Part shown: positions 31,285 to 40,422 of the stretch, one piece after another
How positions within the stretch are numbered: position 1 is the stretch's first letter
Layout: every line of letters begins with the position of its first letter
Source of the DNA: Actinophytocola gossypii
GTDB taxonomy: Bacteria > Actinomycetota > Actinomycetes > Mycobacteriales > Pseudonocardiaceae
DNA: 64,000 nucleotides
Direction of reading: 5' to 3'
NCBI RefSeq assembly: GCF_025165815.1
Contig: NZ_JAFFZE010000002.1
Span: 37,890 to 101,889 of the forward strand
Notes under the pieces: model-generated
What the model saw: the letters and a program-made list of their open reading frames with translations, nothing else
Database searches by the model: none
What the model was told of the DNA's origin: nothing
Made by a program: the position numbers and the translations under genes

Positions 31285-32433
31285 TCAGCCGGAGCGCAGG
31301 GTCAGCAGGCTGATCTCGCTCGGTGCGAAGACCCGGAGCGGCGGACCCCAGAACCCGGCGCCGCGGGTGGTGTACAGCTGGGTGCGGTCGCCGTGCCGGG
31401 TGAGGCCGTGGACCGTGGGCTGGTCGACGCGGACCAGGTAGTGGAACGGCCAGATCTGGCCGCCGTGGGTGTGCCCGGACACCTGCAGGTCGACCCGGCC
31501 CGCGGTCTGGGCGACCTGGCGGGGCTGGTGGGCCAGCAGCAGCACCGGCAGGTCCTCGTCGGCGCCGGTGAGCGCGGCGGTCAGGTCGGCGTCGTGGCCC
31601 GGTTCGCCGGACGCGCGGGCGGTGTCGTCGTCGATGCCGGCCACGACGAGCCGGTCGCCGCCGCGTTCGACGGTGACGTGCCGGTTGTGCAGCGGCTCCC
31701 AGCCCAGCTCGCGCATGTGGTCGAGCCAGCCCTGGGCCTCGCCGAAGTACTCGTGGTTGCCGGTGACGTACACGCGGGCGAGCCTTGCGCGGATCTCGCC
31801 GAGCGGTGCCGCCTGCGCACGCCGCTGCTCCACGGTCCCGTCGGCGATGTCGCCGGCGTGGCAGACGATGTCCGGGTCGAGCGCGGTGACCGACGCGGCG
31901 GTCCGCCGCGACCAGCGCGTCCGGTCGATCGGGCCGTAGTGGGTGTCGGCCAGCAGCACGACGCGCGTGCCGTCCAGGCCGGGCCCGAGGCGCGGGATCC
32001 GCACGTCCACCCGCCGCACCCGGGGCACCCGCATCGCCTCGGTGACGCCCCAGGCGACGAGCACGGCGGTCACGGCGACCACCGCGATCGTCACCGGCCG
32101 GGCCGCGCCGTCGACGCCGGCGAGCGCGAGCACGCCCCGCGCCAGCAGCCCGAGCACCGACCAGGCGAACAGCACCCAGGCCACGCCGAGCATCGCGTCG
32201 CCGACGCGGGCCGCGCGGTCGTCGCCTCGGCCGTGGCCGAGCATCATCAGCCACGGCAGCGCGACCACGCAGGCGGCGAACAGCACCGTGCCGGCCGCGA
32301 CCACGCCGCCGGGCCAGCCGGGGCCGAACGCCACGAGCGTGGCCCACGGCACGCCGAACAGCAGCAGTACCGCTGCGACCAGGACCCCGACGAACCCGCG
32401 GCGGGCCCGCGCCCGCTGTTCGGTCCGCGTCAT
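31285..32433 (-). CDS. Membrane-anchored metallophosphoesterase
   Basis: 382 residues. Four N-terminal membrane segments (GVLVAAVLLLFGVPWATLV; FAACVVALPWLMMLG; MLGVAWVLFAWSVLGLLARG; VTIAVVAVTAVLVAWG) precede a calcineurin-like catalytic domain. Metal motifs are VVLLADTHYGPI, IVCHAGDIADG, VYVTGNHEYF, LLLAHQP and VSGHTHGGQ. The layout matches YkuE-like phosphoesterases. ATG 32433 shares ATGA with the DeoR-family stop, so the two genes are coupled. The substrate could be a nucleotide or a phospholipid-linked phosphate. Confidence 0.9.
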   Translation of the reverse strand: MTRTEQRARARRGFVGVLVAAVLLLFGVPWATLVAFGPGWPGGVVAAGTVLFAACVVALPWLMMLGHGRGDDRAARVGDAMLGVAWVLFAWSVLGLLARGVLALAGVDGAARPVTIAVVAVTAVLVAWGVTEAMRVPRVRRVDVRIPRLGPGLDGTRVVLLADTHYGPIDRTRWSRRTAASVTALDPDIVCHAGDIADGTVEQRRAQAAPLGEIRARLARVYVTGNHEYFGEAQGWLDHMRELGWEPLHNRHVTVERGGDRLVVAGIDDDTARASGEPGHDADLTAALTGADEDLPVLLLAHQPRQVAQTAGRVDLQVSGHTHGGQIWPFHYLVRVDQPTVHGLTRHGDRTQLYTTRGAGFWGPPLRVFAPSEISLLTLRSG

Positions 32434-33194
32434 CAGGCGAGCACCACGCGGGGTCCGGCGGCGGCGATCTCGTCCATCGTCTTGCTGTCCACGCCGTTGT
32501 CGACGATCACCGTGTCGATGTCGCGCAGTTCGGCGAAACGGGTGAAGTAGTCGTTGCCGACCTTGGTGTGGTCGGCGAGCAGCACGACGCGCCTGCTGCT
32601 CGCGATCGCCGCGCGCTTGATCATCGCCTCCGCGGTGTCCGGTGTGGTCAGACCGCGCTCGGCGGAGATGCCGTTGGTTGCGATGAACGCGACGTCCACG
32701 AACGTCTCGTGCAGTGCCTGCAGGGCCCACGAGTCGACGGTGGCGAGCGTGCGGCTGCGCAGCCGGCCGCCGACCAGCATGATCGTCAGGTTGGGCCGGG
32801 CGGACAGGCTCAGCGCGATGTTCACCGAGTGCGTGACGACGGTCAGCTCGCGGTCGGTCGGCAGCTCGTCGGCGAGCCGGGCGGTGGTGGAGCCGGCGTC
32901 GAGCAGGATGCTGCCCTCGTCCGGCAGCTCGGCGAGCGCGGCCTTGGCGATCCGGGTCTTCTCGGCCGTCATCACGCTCTCGCGGGTGGCGAGCGCCGGC
33001 TCGAACCCGAGCCGCTCCACCGGGATCGCGCCGCCGTGCACCCGGCGCAGCACACCGTGCCGCTCCAGGATCGTGAGGTCCCGGCGGATGGTCTCGGTGG
33101 TGACGGCGAACTCGTCGGCCAGCGCGGTGACGTCGACCCGACCGCGGGCACGCGCGCGTTCGAGGATCACCTGCTGACGTTCCTCGGCATACAC
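32433..33194 (-). CDS. DeoR/GlpR-family transcriptional regulator
   Basis: 253 residues, GTG start, probably leaderless. The winged helix reads RQQVILERARARGRVDVTAL, DEFAVTTETIRRDLTILERH, then GVLRRVHGGAIP. The sensor domain has ILLDAGSTTARLADELP, VTHSVNIALSL, LVGGRLRSRTLATVD and VVLLADHTKVGNDYF, which bind sugar phosphates in relatives. Translationally coupled to the metallophosphoesterase, which may be its target. Confidence 0.92.
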   Translation of the reverse strand: MYAEERQQVILERARARGRVDVTALADEFAVTTETIRRDLTILERHGVLRRVHGGAIPVERLGFEPALATRESVMTAEKTRIAKAALAELPDEGSILLDAGSTTARLADELPTDRELTVVTHSVNIALSLSARPNLTIMLVGGRLRSRTLATVDSWALQALHETFVDVAFIATNGISAERGLTTPDTAEAMIKRAAIASSRRVVLLADHTKVGNDYFTRFAELRDIDTVIVDNGVDSKTMDEIAAAGPRVVLA

Positions 33195-33200
33195 GTGCCG

Positions 33201-33206
33201 ATTGTA
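33201..33206 (-). promoter_or_regulatory. -10 box of the DeoR-family gene
   Basis: On the minus strand TACAAT lies 6 bases before GTG 33194, so transcription should begin at or within a base of the start codon (leaderless). Confidence 0.6.
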
Positions 33207-33224
33207 CGGTCCGATCGTGCGGAG

Positions 33225-33701
33225 TCAGGCGGCCACGGCGGTCTCGGCGCGCGCCTTGACCGCGGCGAGCGTGTGCTCGATCGAGTGGGCGTTGTAGCCG
33301 GGGCGGTCCTGCCGGCCGGTGACCCTCGGGCCCATGAACCGCCGGATGAACCAGTTCCCGACGCGGTACCAGTGCTCGGTGAGCCGGCAGCCGGCCGCGG
33401 TCGGGGTGATCTCGTAGGCCCACCGCGACACCCGAACCCCGAACGGCGTGCGCACGTCGAACGCGAACCACCGCCCCGGTTCGCACCCCACCACCCGGAC
33501 CCTGGTCCACCACTGCCGCTCGCCGTTGCGGTTGGTGCCGCGGAACCGGGCGCCGAGCGCGGGCCCGGTCGCGCCGCCGACCCACTCGCCGCCGACGTTC
33601 TCCGGACTCAGCTCACCCATCCGCGGCAGGTCGGTGACGAGCGCCCAGACCGTGTCCTGGTCGGCGGCCACGTCCACACCGCGCGAGATGGTCGGCTCCA
33701 C
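33225..33701 (-). CDS. SRPBCC/START-like polyketide-cyclase-family protein
   Basis: 158 residues from GTG 33701 (VEPTISRGVDVAADQDTVWA). Typical SRPBCC helix-grip features: VWALVTDLPRMGELSPEN, then RWAYEITPTAAGCRLTEHW and a long C-terminal helix, NAHSIEHTLAAVKARAE. The cavity binds a small hydrophobic ligand in relatives; none can be named. Longer in-frame starts exist up to 33881 but their extra residues look non-coding. Confidence 0.78.
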   Translation of the reverse strand: MEPTISRGVDVAADQDTVWALVTDLPRMGELSPENVGGEWVGGATGPALGARFRGTNRNGERQWWTRVRVVGCEPGRWFAFDVRTPFGVRVSRWAYEITPTAAGCRLTEHWYRVGNWFIRRFMGPRVTGRQDRPGYNAHSIEHTLAAVKARAETAVAA

Positions 33702-33786
33702 ACCGTCGACGGTAACCACCGCCGCCGGCACGGGACAACGCCCGCGAACGAGGTGCGCACGCACGAAGAGCCCTACGCTGATCAGG

Positions 33787-34398
33787 GTGACCACCGTCTC
33801 CCGCCGTGAGGGCTCCCTGCTCGTCGCGGCGGTCGTCGTGGTGCTGGCGTGGACCGGGATCGCGTCGCGGAGCCTCGGCACCTGGGCGCTCGAGGTGGTC
33901 TGGGTGTTCGCGGGCCTGGCGCTCGTGCTGGCGTACCGACGGCGGTTCCCGCTGACCCGCCTGGTGTGCTGGCTGCTGGTCGGACACGCGATCGTGCTCT
34001 GCTACGGCGGCCAGTACACCTACGCCGAGACCCCGCTCGGCGAGTGGTTCCAGGACCTGCTCGACACCGACCGCAACAACTACGACCGGTTCGCGCACGT
34101 CGTCCAGGGGTTCGTGCCGGCGCTGCTGGTGCGCGAGCTGCTGCTGCGGCTCACCCCGCTGCGCCAAGGCGGCTGGACGTTCACGCTGACCACGACGGTG
34201 TGCGTGTCGGTCAGCGTCGGCTTCGAGCTGGTGGAGTGGGCGGCCGCGCTCGTCCTCGGTGCGGGCGCGGACGACTTCCTCGGCATGCAGGGCGACCAGT
34301 GGGACACCCAGTGGGACATGTTCCTGTGCCTGTGCGGCGCGCTGGCGGCCCAGCTGCTCCTGCGCCGCGTACACGACCGCCAGCTGGGGCCGAGGTGA
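33787..34398 (+). CDS. DUF2238/YjdF-family membrane protein
   Basis: 203 residues from GTG 33787; TACGCT (33774-33779) 7 bases before suggests a leaderless transcript. Five or six hydrophobic segments (LVAAVVVVLAWTGIA, VVWVFAGLALVLAY, LVCWLLVGHAIVLCYGG). The conserved FQDLLDTDRNNYDRFAHVVQ and DDFLGMQGDQWDTQWDMFLC stretches are YjdF-family hallmarks. The function is unknown. It overlaps the next gene by 4 bases. Confidence 0.85.
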   Translation: MTTVSRREGSLLVAAVVVVLAWTGIASRSLGTWALEVVWVFAGLALVLAYRRRFPLTRLVCWLLVGHAIVLCYGGQYTYAETPLGEWFQDLLDTDRNNYDRFAHVVQGFVPALLVRELLLRLTPLRQGGWTFTLTTTVCVSVSVGFELVEWAAALVLGAGADDFLGMQGDQWDTQWDMFLCLCGALAAQLLLRRVHDRQLGPR

Positions 34399-34919
34399 CG
34401 GATCTCGAGTGGGCCCGCGACCGGACCATCCCGGACGTCGTCGGGCCGGGCCTGGACGTGCTGTTCTGCGGAATCAACCCCGGCCTGTACTCGGCGGCCA
34501 CCGGGCACCACTTCGCCCGCCCGGGCAACCGGTTCTGGCCCGCCCTGCACCGCTCCGGCTTCACGCCGAGGCTGTTCCACCCGTCCGAGCAGGAGGCCCT
34601 GCTGCCGCTGGGGCTCGGCGTCACCAACATCGCCGCCCGCGCCACAGCCCGCGCCGACGAGCTGACCCGCGACGAGCTCCGCACCGGCGCGGCGACGCTG
34701 ACCGCGCTGGTGGAGCGGTACGCGCCCCGGGTCGTCGCGGTCGTCGGGATCACCGCGTACCGCACGGCGTTCGACCGCCCCAAGGCCGTGATCGGTCCGC
34801 AGCCGGAGCGGATCGCCGCCGCCCGCCTGTGGGTACTGCCGAACCCGAGCGGTCTCAACGCCCACTACCAACCGGCCGCGCTCGCGGCGGCGTTCCGGGA
34901 GCTCCGCGAATCACTCTGA
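34395..34919 (+). CDS. mug: Mismatch-specific uracil/thymine-DNA glycosylase
   Basis: 174 residues, GTG start in a GTGA overlap. Mug/TDG signature FCGINPGLYSAATGHHFARP with NRFWPALHRSG, and the DNA-intercalating/minor-groove loop VLPNPSGLNAHY. The family removes U or T opposite G, or ethenocytosine, by base-excision repair. Coupled to the DUF2238 membrane gene, a pairing without an obvious functional reason. Confidence 0.92.
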   Translation: MTDLEWARDRTIPDVVGPGLDVLFCGINPGLYSAATGHHFARPGNRFWPALHRSGFTPRLFHPSEQEALLPLGLGVTNIAARATARADELTRDELRTGAATLTALVERYAPRVVAVVGITAYRTAFDRPKAVIGPQPERIAAARLWVLPNPSGLNAHYQPAALAAAFRELRESL

Positions 34920-35062
34920 GCGCTTCTGGAACGGTGCAGGCCCCCGAAACGTCGGTATGGGTGGGCGTGGTGCCCCGGGCGGGGGCCGTGGAGCTGGTTT
35001 GATCAAGGCCCTGACGGGGAAGCCCGCCGCACCGATGATCAACCGGAGTGGGGAGGTAGCCG

Positions 35063-35554
35063 ATGAGGGAGCAGACCGGACGGCTCGTGGTCGCGGTGAT
35101 CGCGGTGGTGTTCGTGGTGGCGGGGGTGTTCGGGCTGGCGCGGGGTGTCGGCTTCGGCCTGAACCACGTGGTGCACCTGGGTTTCGGGCTGGCCGGGCTC
35201 GCGGTCGTGCGCAGCGCGCGCGGTTCGCGGCGGTACCTCATCGGCGGCGGCGTGCTCTACGTGCTGTGGCACTACGGCGCGGTCACCGTCCTGTCCAGCG
35301 GGTCGGCCGGCGCGCTGAACACCACGAACGACTGGCTGAATCTCTGGTTCGCGGCGAGCATGATCGCGCTCGCCTGCGTCGTCGGCGACCGGCCCGAGCC
35401 GGCGCACCGGGCCAGGGAACTCGACCGGGGCGAGGAGTCGGACCGGTGGCGCCGTACCCGTGCCGCGGTGTCGAGCCCGAGCGCGCGGCCCCGCCGGCCG
35501 CGTCCGGCCGCCGGCAACCGGCCCCGGCTGGCGGGGGCGTTCAGCGGGCGCTGA
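35063..35554 (+). CDS. DUF4383-like membrane protein
   Basis: 163 residues with four hydrophobic stretches (LVVAVIAVVFVVAGVFGLA; NHVVHLGFGLAGLAVV; YLIGGGVLYVLWHYGAVTVL; WLNLWFAASMIALACVVG) and a basic C-terminal tail. This four-helix layout with a central NHVVHLGFG motif is typical of DUF4383 proteins in actinomycetes. The function is unknown. Its stop is 3 bases from the convergent ROK gene stop. Confidence 0.75.
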   Translation: MREQTGRLVVAVIAVVFVVAGVFGLARGVGFGLNHVVHLGFGLAGLAVVRSARGSRRYLIGGGVLYVLWHYGAVTVLSSGSAGALNTTNDWLNLWFAASMIALACVVGDRPEPAHRARELDRGEESDRWRRTRAAVSSPSARPRRPRPAAGNRPRLAGAFSGR

Positions 35555-35557
35555 CCC

Positions 35558-36742
35558 TCACGCCAGTTCGCGGTCCAGCACGGTGGGGGACAGGGCGTGC
35601 CGCACGACCATCGCGGCCGCACCGAGCACGCCCGCGTTCGCCCCGGCCTGGGACGGGACGATGCGCAGGTGTTCGGTCGCCAGCGGGAGCGAGCGGCGGT
35701 AGATCGCCTCGCGGACACCGGCGAGCAGCATCTCGCCCGCCTGGGCCAGTGAGCCGCCGACGACGATCAGCGAGGGGTTGAACAGGCTCACGCTCGCGGC
35801 CAGCACCTCGCCGATGTCCCGGCCGGCCTGCCGCACCTGCTGGCCGGCGGCGAGGTTGCCGGCGTGCACGAGCGCGACCACGTCGGCGCTGGTGGTGGCC
35901 TCGATGCCGGCCGAGCGGAGCTTCGCGGCCACGGCGGTTCCGCTGGCCACCGCCTCCAGGCAGCCGCTGTTGCCGCAGCGGCAGGGCACGTCGCCCGCGC
36001 TCGGCGCCAGGATGTGGCCGAGGTCGCCGGCCGCGCCGACGTCGCCGCGGTGCAGCCTGCCGTTGCTGATCAGGCCGGAGCCGATGCCGGTGGCGACCTT
36101 GACGAAGATCATGTTCTGCTCGGCCGGGAAGCCCCGCGCGTGCTCGCCGAGCGCCATCAGGTTGACCTCGTTGTCGACCAGCACCGACACCGGGAACTCC
36201 GTACGCACTTTCGCCGGCACGTCGTAGCCGTTCCAGCCGGGCATGATCGGCGGATGGGTCGGCTTGCCGGTCGAGTGCTCGACCGGGCCGGGCAGGCCGA
36301 TCCCGGCTCCGGCGACCGGTGCGGTCAGCCCGTGTTCGGTCACCAGCCGCCGCCAGGTCTCGGTGAGCAACCCGAGCACGGCGTCCGGGCCGTCGTCGAT
36401 GTCCAGGGCCAGTTTCTCGGTGACCAGCGGCTCGCCGGTGAGGTCGGTGACCGCGACCGTCGCGTGCGTGGCGCCGACGTCGGCGGCCAGCGCCAGCCGC
36501 GCACCGGCGTTGAACACGAACCGGCTGGCCGGCCGCCCGCCGGTGGTGGCGGCGTTGCCCCCGTCGGAGACGAGCCCGGCGTCCATCAGCGCGTCGAGCC
36601 GGGACCGCACGGTCGAGCGGGCCAGTCCGGTCTCGAGGGCCAGCTCAGCGCGGGTGCGGGCCTGGCCGTCCCGAAGCAGGCGAAGCAGCTCGCCTGGCGA
36701 CGTTGAACCAAGCGGTGCGGTGGTGATCTGCCCGTCCTGCAT
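35558..36742 (-). CDS. ROK-family transcriptional regulator
   Basis: 394 residues from ATG 36742. The N-terminal winged helix (PGELLRLLRDGQARTRAEL, ETGLARSTVRSRLDALMDAG) is joined to a sugar-kinase-like domain: LAADVGATHATVAVTDLTG, GIGLPGPVEHSTG, and the ROK zinc motif CRCGNSGC. VDNEVNLMALGE and GDLGHI are also typical. TTTAAT (36749-36754, minus strand) 6 bases before the ATG indicates a leaderless transcript. It is divergent from the ABC operon and is the likely repressor, responding to a sugar. Confidence 0.92.
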   Translation of the reverse strand: MQDGQITTAPLGSTSPGELLRLLRDGQARTRAELALETGLARSTVRSRLDALMDAGLVSDGGNAATTGGRPASRFVFNAGARLALAADVGATHATVAVTDLTGEPLVTEKLALDIDDGPDAVLGLLTETWRRLVTEHGLTAPVAGAGIGLPGPVEHSTGKPTHPPIMPGWNGYDVPAKVRTEFPVSVLVDNEVNLMALGEHARGFPAEQNMIFVKVATGIGSGLISNGRLHRGDVGAAGDLGHILAPSAGDVPCRCGNSGCLEAVASGTAVAAKLRSAGIEATTSADVVALVHAGNLAAGQQVRQAGRDIGEVLAASVSLFNPSLIVVGGSLAQAGEMLLAGVREAIYRRSLPLATEHLRIVPSQAGANAGVLGAAAMVVRHALSPTVLDRELA

Positions 36743-36838
36743 CCACCAATTAAACCCAACTCGCGCACTTCTGCCATCCGAAACCGCTGTTCCACGGGTT
36801 GACCGTCGCAAATGGTCGGACCACTACCCGGCTTTTGA

Positions 36839-36878
36839 TTGACATTCGCCATAAGTACGGTTTACGTTCGCCGTATGT
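36839..36878 (+). promoter_or_regulatory. Promoter and direct-repeat operator of the ABC operon
   Basis: TTGACA (36839-36844), an 18-base spacer and TACGTT (36863-36868) make a strong sigma-70-type promoter. TTCGCCATAAGT (36845-36856) and TTCGCCGTATGT (36867-36878) are near-identical direct repeats 22 bp apart, two helical turns, straddling the -10 box. The ROK protein is the likely binder (inference). Confidence 0.6.
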
Positions 36879-36942
36879 CTGTGACCCACCTAACAGGCTG
36901 TGGCCACCACTGGTCGGACCTGTGCGCGCGGGAGGTGAGCGG

Positions 36943-38433
36943 GTGACCAGTGCGGTTCGGCTTGCCGGCATCACCAAGTCGTTCCTCGGGGTCACCGTCC
37001 TGCGCGACGTCGACCTCGAGCTGCGTGCCGGCGAGGTGCACGCGCTGATGGGGGAGAACGGCGCCGGCAAGTCCACCCTGCTCAAGGTGCTCGCCGGCGT
37101 GCACCGCCAGGACGCGGGCACCGTCGAGATCGACGGGGTCGCGCACACCTTCGCCGGCCCCGCCGACGCCCAGCGCGCCGGCATCGCGATCATCCACCAG
37201 GAGTTCACGCTCCTGCCGCACCGCAGCGTCGCCGAGAACGTCCACCTCGGCCGCGAGCCGGTCCGGCGGCTGCGGGTCGACCGGCGCCGCATGGTCCGCG
37301 AGACCCGGGAGCTGCTCGACTGGCTCGGCGAGGACGGCATCGACCCGACCGCCGCGGTGTCCACCCTCTCGGTCGCGCAACGCCAGGTCGTCGAGATCGT
37401 CAAGGCGCTCGCCACCGACGCCCGCGTGCTCGCCATGGACGAGCCGACCGCCGCACTCGCCGACCACGAGGTCGAACTGCTCTACGACCTGGTGCGTCGC
37501 CTGCGGGAGCGCGGCATCGCGATCCTCTACGTCTCCCACCGGATGCGGGAGGTGTTCGACCTGTCCGACCGGATCACCGTGCTCAAGGACGGCGCGTTCG
37601 TCGCCTCCGCCCCGACCGCCGACCTCACCTCCGAGGACCTGGTCCGGCACATGGTCGGCCGCGAGCTGAGCACCCTCTACCCGGACCGGGCCGCCCCCGA
37701 CGAGCTCGGCGCGGTCCGGCTCGACCTCACCGACGCCGGCAACGCCCGCGTCCGCGACGTGACCCTCGCGGTCCGCGCGGGCGAGATCGTGGGCCTCGCC
37801 GGACTCCAGGGCGCCGGCCGCTCGGCGATCGCCCGCGCGGTGTTCGGCGTCCAGCCGTTCACCCGGGGCACGCTCGCGATCGACGGCGTGCCACGGCGGA
37901 TCACCAGCCCGCGCGGGGCGGTGCGCCACGGGATCGCGTTCGTCACCGAGGACCGCAAGGGCGAGGGGCTCGCGTTGCGCCAGTCGGTACGGGACAACGC
38001 GTTGCTGGTGCGCCGCTCCGCGCTCCGCGGGCGACGGTCCCGCGTCGCCGACGACCTGCGGGCGCTGCTCGACTCGGTCAACGTCGTCTCCCGGGGTGAA
38101 CACCAGGAGGTCCGGTTCCTCTCCGGCGGCAACCAGCAGAAGGTCGTGCTGGCCAAGTGGCTCGCGGTCGACCCGAAGGTGCTGATCGTCGACGAGCCGA
38201 CCCGGGGCATCGACGTCGGCGCCAAACAGGCCGTGCACCACCTGCTGCGCGAGCTCGCCCGCCGCGGCGTCGCGATCCTGATGATCTCCTCCGAACTCCC
38301 CGAGCTGATCGGCATGAGCGACCGGATCGTCGTCATGCACGACGGCACCCCCGCTGGCGAACTCCCGGCCGGCGCGAGCGAGGCCGCCGTGATGGGTCTG
38401 GCCACCGGGCACGAGGTGGGCGAGGTCGCGTGA
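36943..38433 (+). CDS. Sugar ABC transporter ATPase (RbsA/XylG-type, two ATPase domains)
   Basis: 496 residues from GTG 36943, with GGAGGTGA upstream. The first ATPase domain has Walker A GENGAGKST, signature LSVAQRQ and Walker B VLAMDEPTAAL. The second is degenerate in its P-loop (LQGAGRSAIARAV) but has LSGGNQQKVVLAKWL and VLIVDEPTRGIDVGAK, exactly the arrangement of ribose/xylose/galactose importers (CUT2). First gene of a six-gene operon whose members overlap or nearly touch. Confidence 0.95.
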   Translation: MTSAVRLAGITKSFLGVTVLRDVDLELRAGEVHALMGENGAGKSTLLKVLAGVHRQDAGTVEIDGVAHTFAGPADAQRAGIAIIHQEFTLLPHRSVAENVHLGREPVRRLRVDRRRMVRETRELLDWLGEDGIDPTAAVSTLSVAQRQVVEIVKALATDARVLAMDEPTAALADHEVELLYDLVRRLRERGIAILYVSHRMREVFDLSDRITVLKDGAFVASAPTADLTSEDLVRHMVGRELSTLYPDRAAPDELGAVRLDLTDAGNARVRDVTLAVRAGEIVGLAGLQGAGRSAIARAVFGVQPFTRGTLAIDGVPRRITSPRGAVRHGIAFVTEDRKGEGLALRQSVRDNALLVRRSALRGRRSRVADDLRALLDSVNVVSRGEHQEVRFLSGGNQQKVVLAKWLAVDPKVLIVDEPTRGIDVGAKQAVHHLLRELARRGVAILMISSELPELIGMSDRIVVMHDGTPAGELPAGASEAAVMGLATGHEVGEVA

Positions 38434-39440
38434 CGGTGCAGGAGAAGCCCTTACCGGTCCGGGCGACGCCGCCCGAGCCGCGCACCCGCCGGTTCGCGCT
38501 CACCCCGACGGTGATCGTCTACCTCGCGCTCGTGGTGCTGCTGATCGTCGGCAGCGTGCTGGTCGGCCTGCGCGGGGGAGTGCTGCTCGACCAGGCGGGC
38601 CTGCTGAACATCTTCACCCGCGCCACCGCGCTCGGCCTGGTCGCGATCGGTCAGACCATCGTGATCCTCACCGGCTCGCTGGACCTGTCGGTGGCCTACC
38701 TGGTCGGCCTCACCTCGCTGGTCGCCGCCGAGACGATGGCCGGGCAGGACGGCATGATCGTGCCCGGCGTGCTGCTCGCGCTCGCCGTGGCCGCGGTCGT
38801 CGGGCTGGTCAACGGCCTGGTCATCACCGTGCTCAAGGCCAACGCGTTCATCGCGACCCTCGGCGTCGCGCTGATCCTGCGCGGCTACCTCGAGCACAAC
38901 TACACCGGCCCGGCCGGCGACGTGCCGCGCACGTTCCAGCACCTCGGCTACGACCGGATCGGGCCGATCCCGGTCGCCGCGCTGCTCATGCTCGCGATCG
39001 CCGCGGCCTGCTGGTGGTTCCTCACCCGTTCCCGGCCCGGGTACCACGTCTACGCCGTGGGCGGCGACATCGAGGTCGCCCGCCTTTCGGGGGTACGGAC
39101 CCGGCGGACCATCCTCACCGCCCACGTGCTGTGCTCGGTGGCCGCCGGGTTCGCCGGGATCTACCTGGCCAGCCGGCTCGGCTCCGGCGCCCCCTACGTC
39201 GGCACGGACGCCGTGTTCGACCTGGAGTCGATCGCCGCGGTGGTGCTCGGCGGCACCCTGCTCGCCGGCGGGCGCGGCGGCGTCGTCGGCACGATCGGCG
39301 GCGTGTTCATCCTGGCCACGCTGGACACGACCTTCGACGCGCTCGCGGTCGACCCGTTCTTCAAGGACGTGGTCCGCGGCGTCGTGCTGATCACCGCGGT
39401 CGCGCTCTACGCCCGGCGCATGGTTGGGAGGTCGCCATGA
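38430..39440 (+). CDS. CUT2 sugar ABC permease 1
   Basis: 336 residues, GTG start within a GTGA overlap. RbsC-like: multiple membrane segments, the pattern QTIVILTGSLDLSVAYLVGL, and ESIAAVVLGGTLLAGGRGGVVGT near the C-terminus. Together with the next permease it would form a heterodimeric channel, since both genes are retained. Confidence 0.94.
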   Translation: MTVQEKPLPVRATPPEPRTRRFALTPTVIVYLALVVLLIVGSVLVGLRGGVLLDQAGLLNIFTRATALGLVAIGQTIVILTGSLDLSVAYLVGLTSLVAAETMAGQDGMIVPGVLLALAVAAVVGLVNGLVITVLKANAFIATLGVALILRGYLEHNYTGPAGDVPRTFQHLGYDRIGPIPVAALLMLAIAAACWWFLTRSRPGYHVYAVGGDIEVARLSGVRTRRTILTAHVLCSVAAGFAGIYLASRLGSGAPYVGTDAVFDLESIAAVVLGGTLLAGGRGGVVGTIGGVFILATLDTTFDALAVDPFFKDVVRGVVLITAVALYARRMVGRSP

Positions 39441-40414
39441 GGCTCCGCCTCGCCGAGGGCACGGCGCCGGTGCTGGTCGTGCTCGTCGCGCTGCTGGTCG
39501 GGCTGGCGATCGCCGGGCCCGCGTACGACTCGGTCGAGGGGTACCTGGCGCTGCTCAAACGGGCCGCGCCGCTGATGATCCTCGCGATCGGGCAGTACTT
39601 CGTGATCGTCTCCGGCGGGTTCGACCTGTCGGTGGGCGCGCTGGTCACCGCCGGCGTGGTGATCGCGGCCAGGATGATCGACGGCCAGGAGTCCGCGACC
39701 GCCTGGGTGATCCTGCTCGTGCTCGCGTTCGGTCTGCTGGTCGGCCTGGTCAACGGGCTGATCGCGACGAAGCTGCTGGTGCCGTCGTTCATCGTCACCC
39801 TCGGCATGCTGCTGGTACTCGACGGCGCGGTGTTCCTGTGGACCGGCGGCGCCCCGCGCGGCGCGCTGTCCGAGGGTTTCCGCCAGTTCGGTCGCGGCTC
39901 GGTGGACGTGCCGGTGCTCGGCGAGGTGCCGTACTCGGTGCTGATCCTGCTGGTGATCCTCGTCGCCGCCGCGCTGTTCATGCGCAGCGGCACCGGGCGG
40001 GCGCTGGTCGCGACCGGCGACAACGACCAGGCCGTCAGCCTCTCCGGCGGCCGGGTCGACCGGCTGCGGCTGCTGGCGTTCGTGCTCTCCGGCGTGCTCG
40101 CCGCGGTCGCCGCGATCCTGCTCGGCGGGTTCGCCGGCGTGTCCGCCCAGGTCGGCGAGGGGCTGGAGTTCCGCGCGATCACCGCCGTCGTACTCGGCGG
40201 CGTGCTGCTCGGCGGCGGCCGCGGCTCGGTGGTCGCCGCCACCGCGGGCGCGCTGTCGCTGGAGGCGCTGTTCACCCTGCTCAACCTGCTCGGCGTGGCC
40301 GGCGCGCTGGAGTCGGCCGTGCAGGGCGTGATCATCATCGCCGCCGTCGCCTACGCCGCGCTCGGCCCCCGAACCCGATTCCGCACGTCCAGACAGCCAG
40401 CACCGACCCAGTAG
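39437..40414 (+). CDS. CUT2 sugar ABC permease 2
   Basis: 325 residues, ATG in an ATGA overlap. RbsC-like with YFVIVSGGFDLSVGALVTAG, NGLIATKLLVPSFIVTLGML and RAITAVVLGGVLLGGGRGSV. Clearly a paralogue of the upstream permease. The C-terminal 12 residues (RTRFRTSRQPAPTQ) are polar and cytoplasmic. Confidence 0.94.
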   Translation: MRLRLAEGTAPVLVVLVALLVGLAIAGPAYDSVEGYLALLKRAAPLMILAIGQYFVIVSGGFDLSVGALVTAGVVIAARMIDGQESATAWVILLVLAFGLLVGLVNGLIATKLLVPSFIVTLGMLLVLDGAVFLWTGGAPRGALSEGFRQFGRGSVDVPVLGEVPYSVLILLVILVAAALFMRSGTGRALVATGDNDQAVSLSGGRVDRLRLLAFVLSGVLAAVAAILLGGFAGVSAQVGEGLEFRAITAVVLGGVLLGGGRGSVVAATAGALSLEALFTLLNLLGVAGALESAVQGVIIIAAVAYAALGPRTRFRTSRQPAPTQ

Positions 40415-40422
40415 AGGTATCA

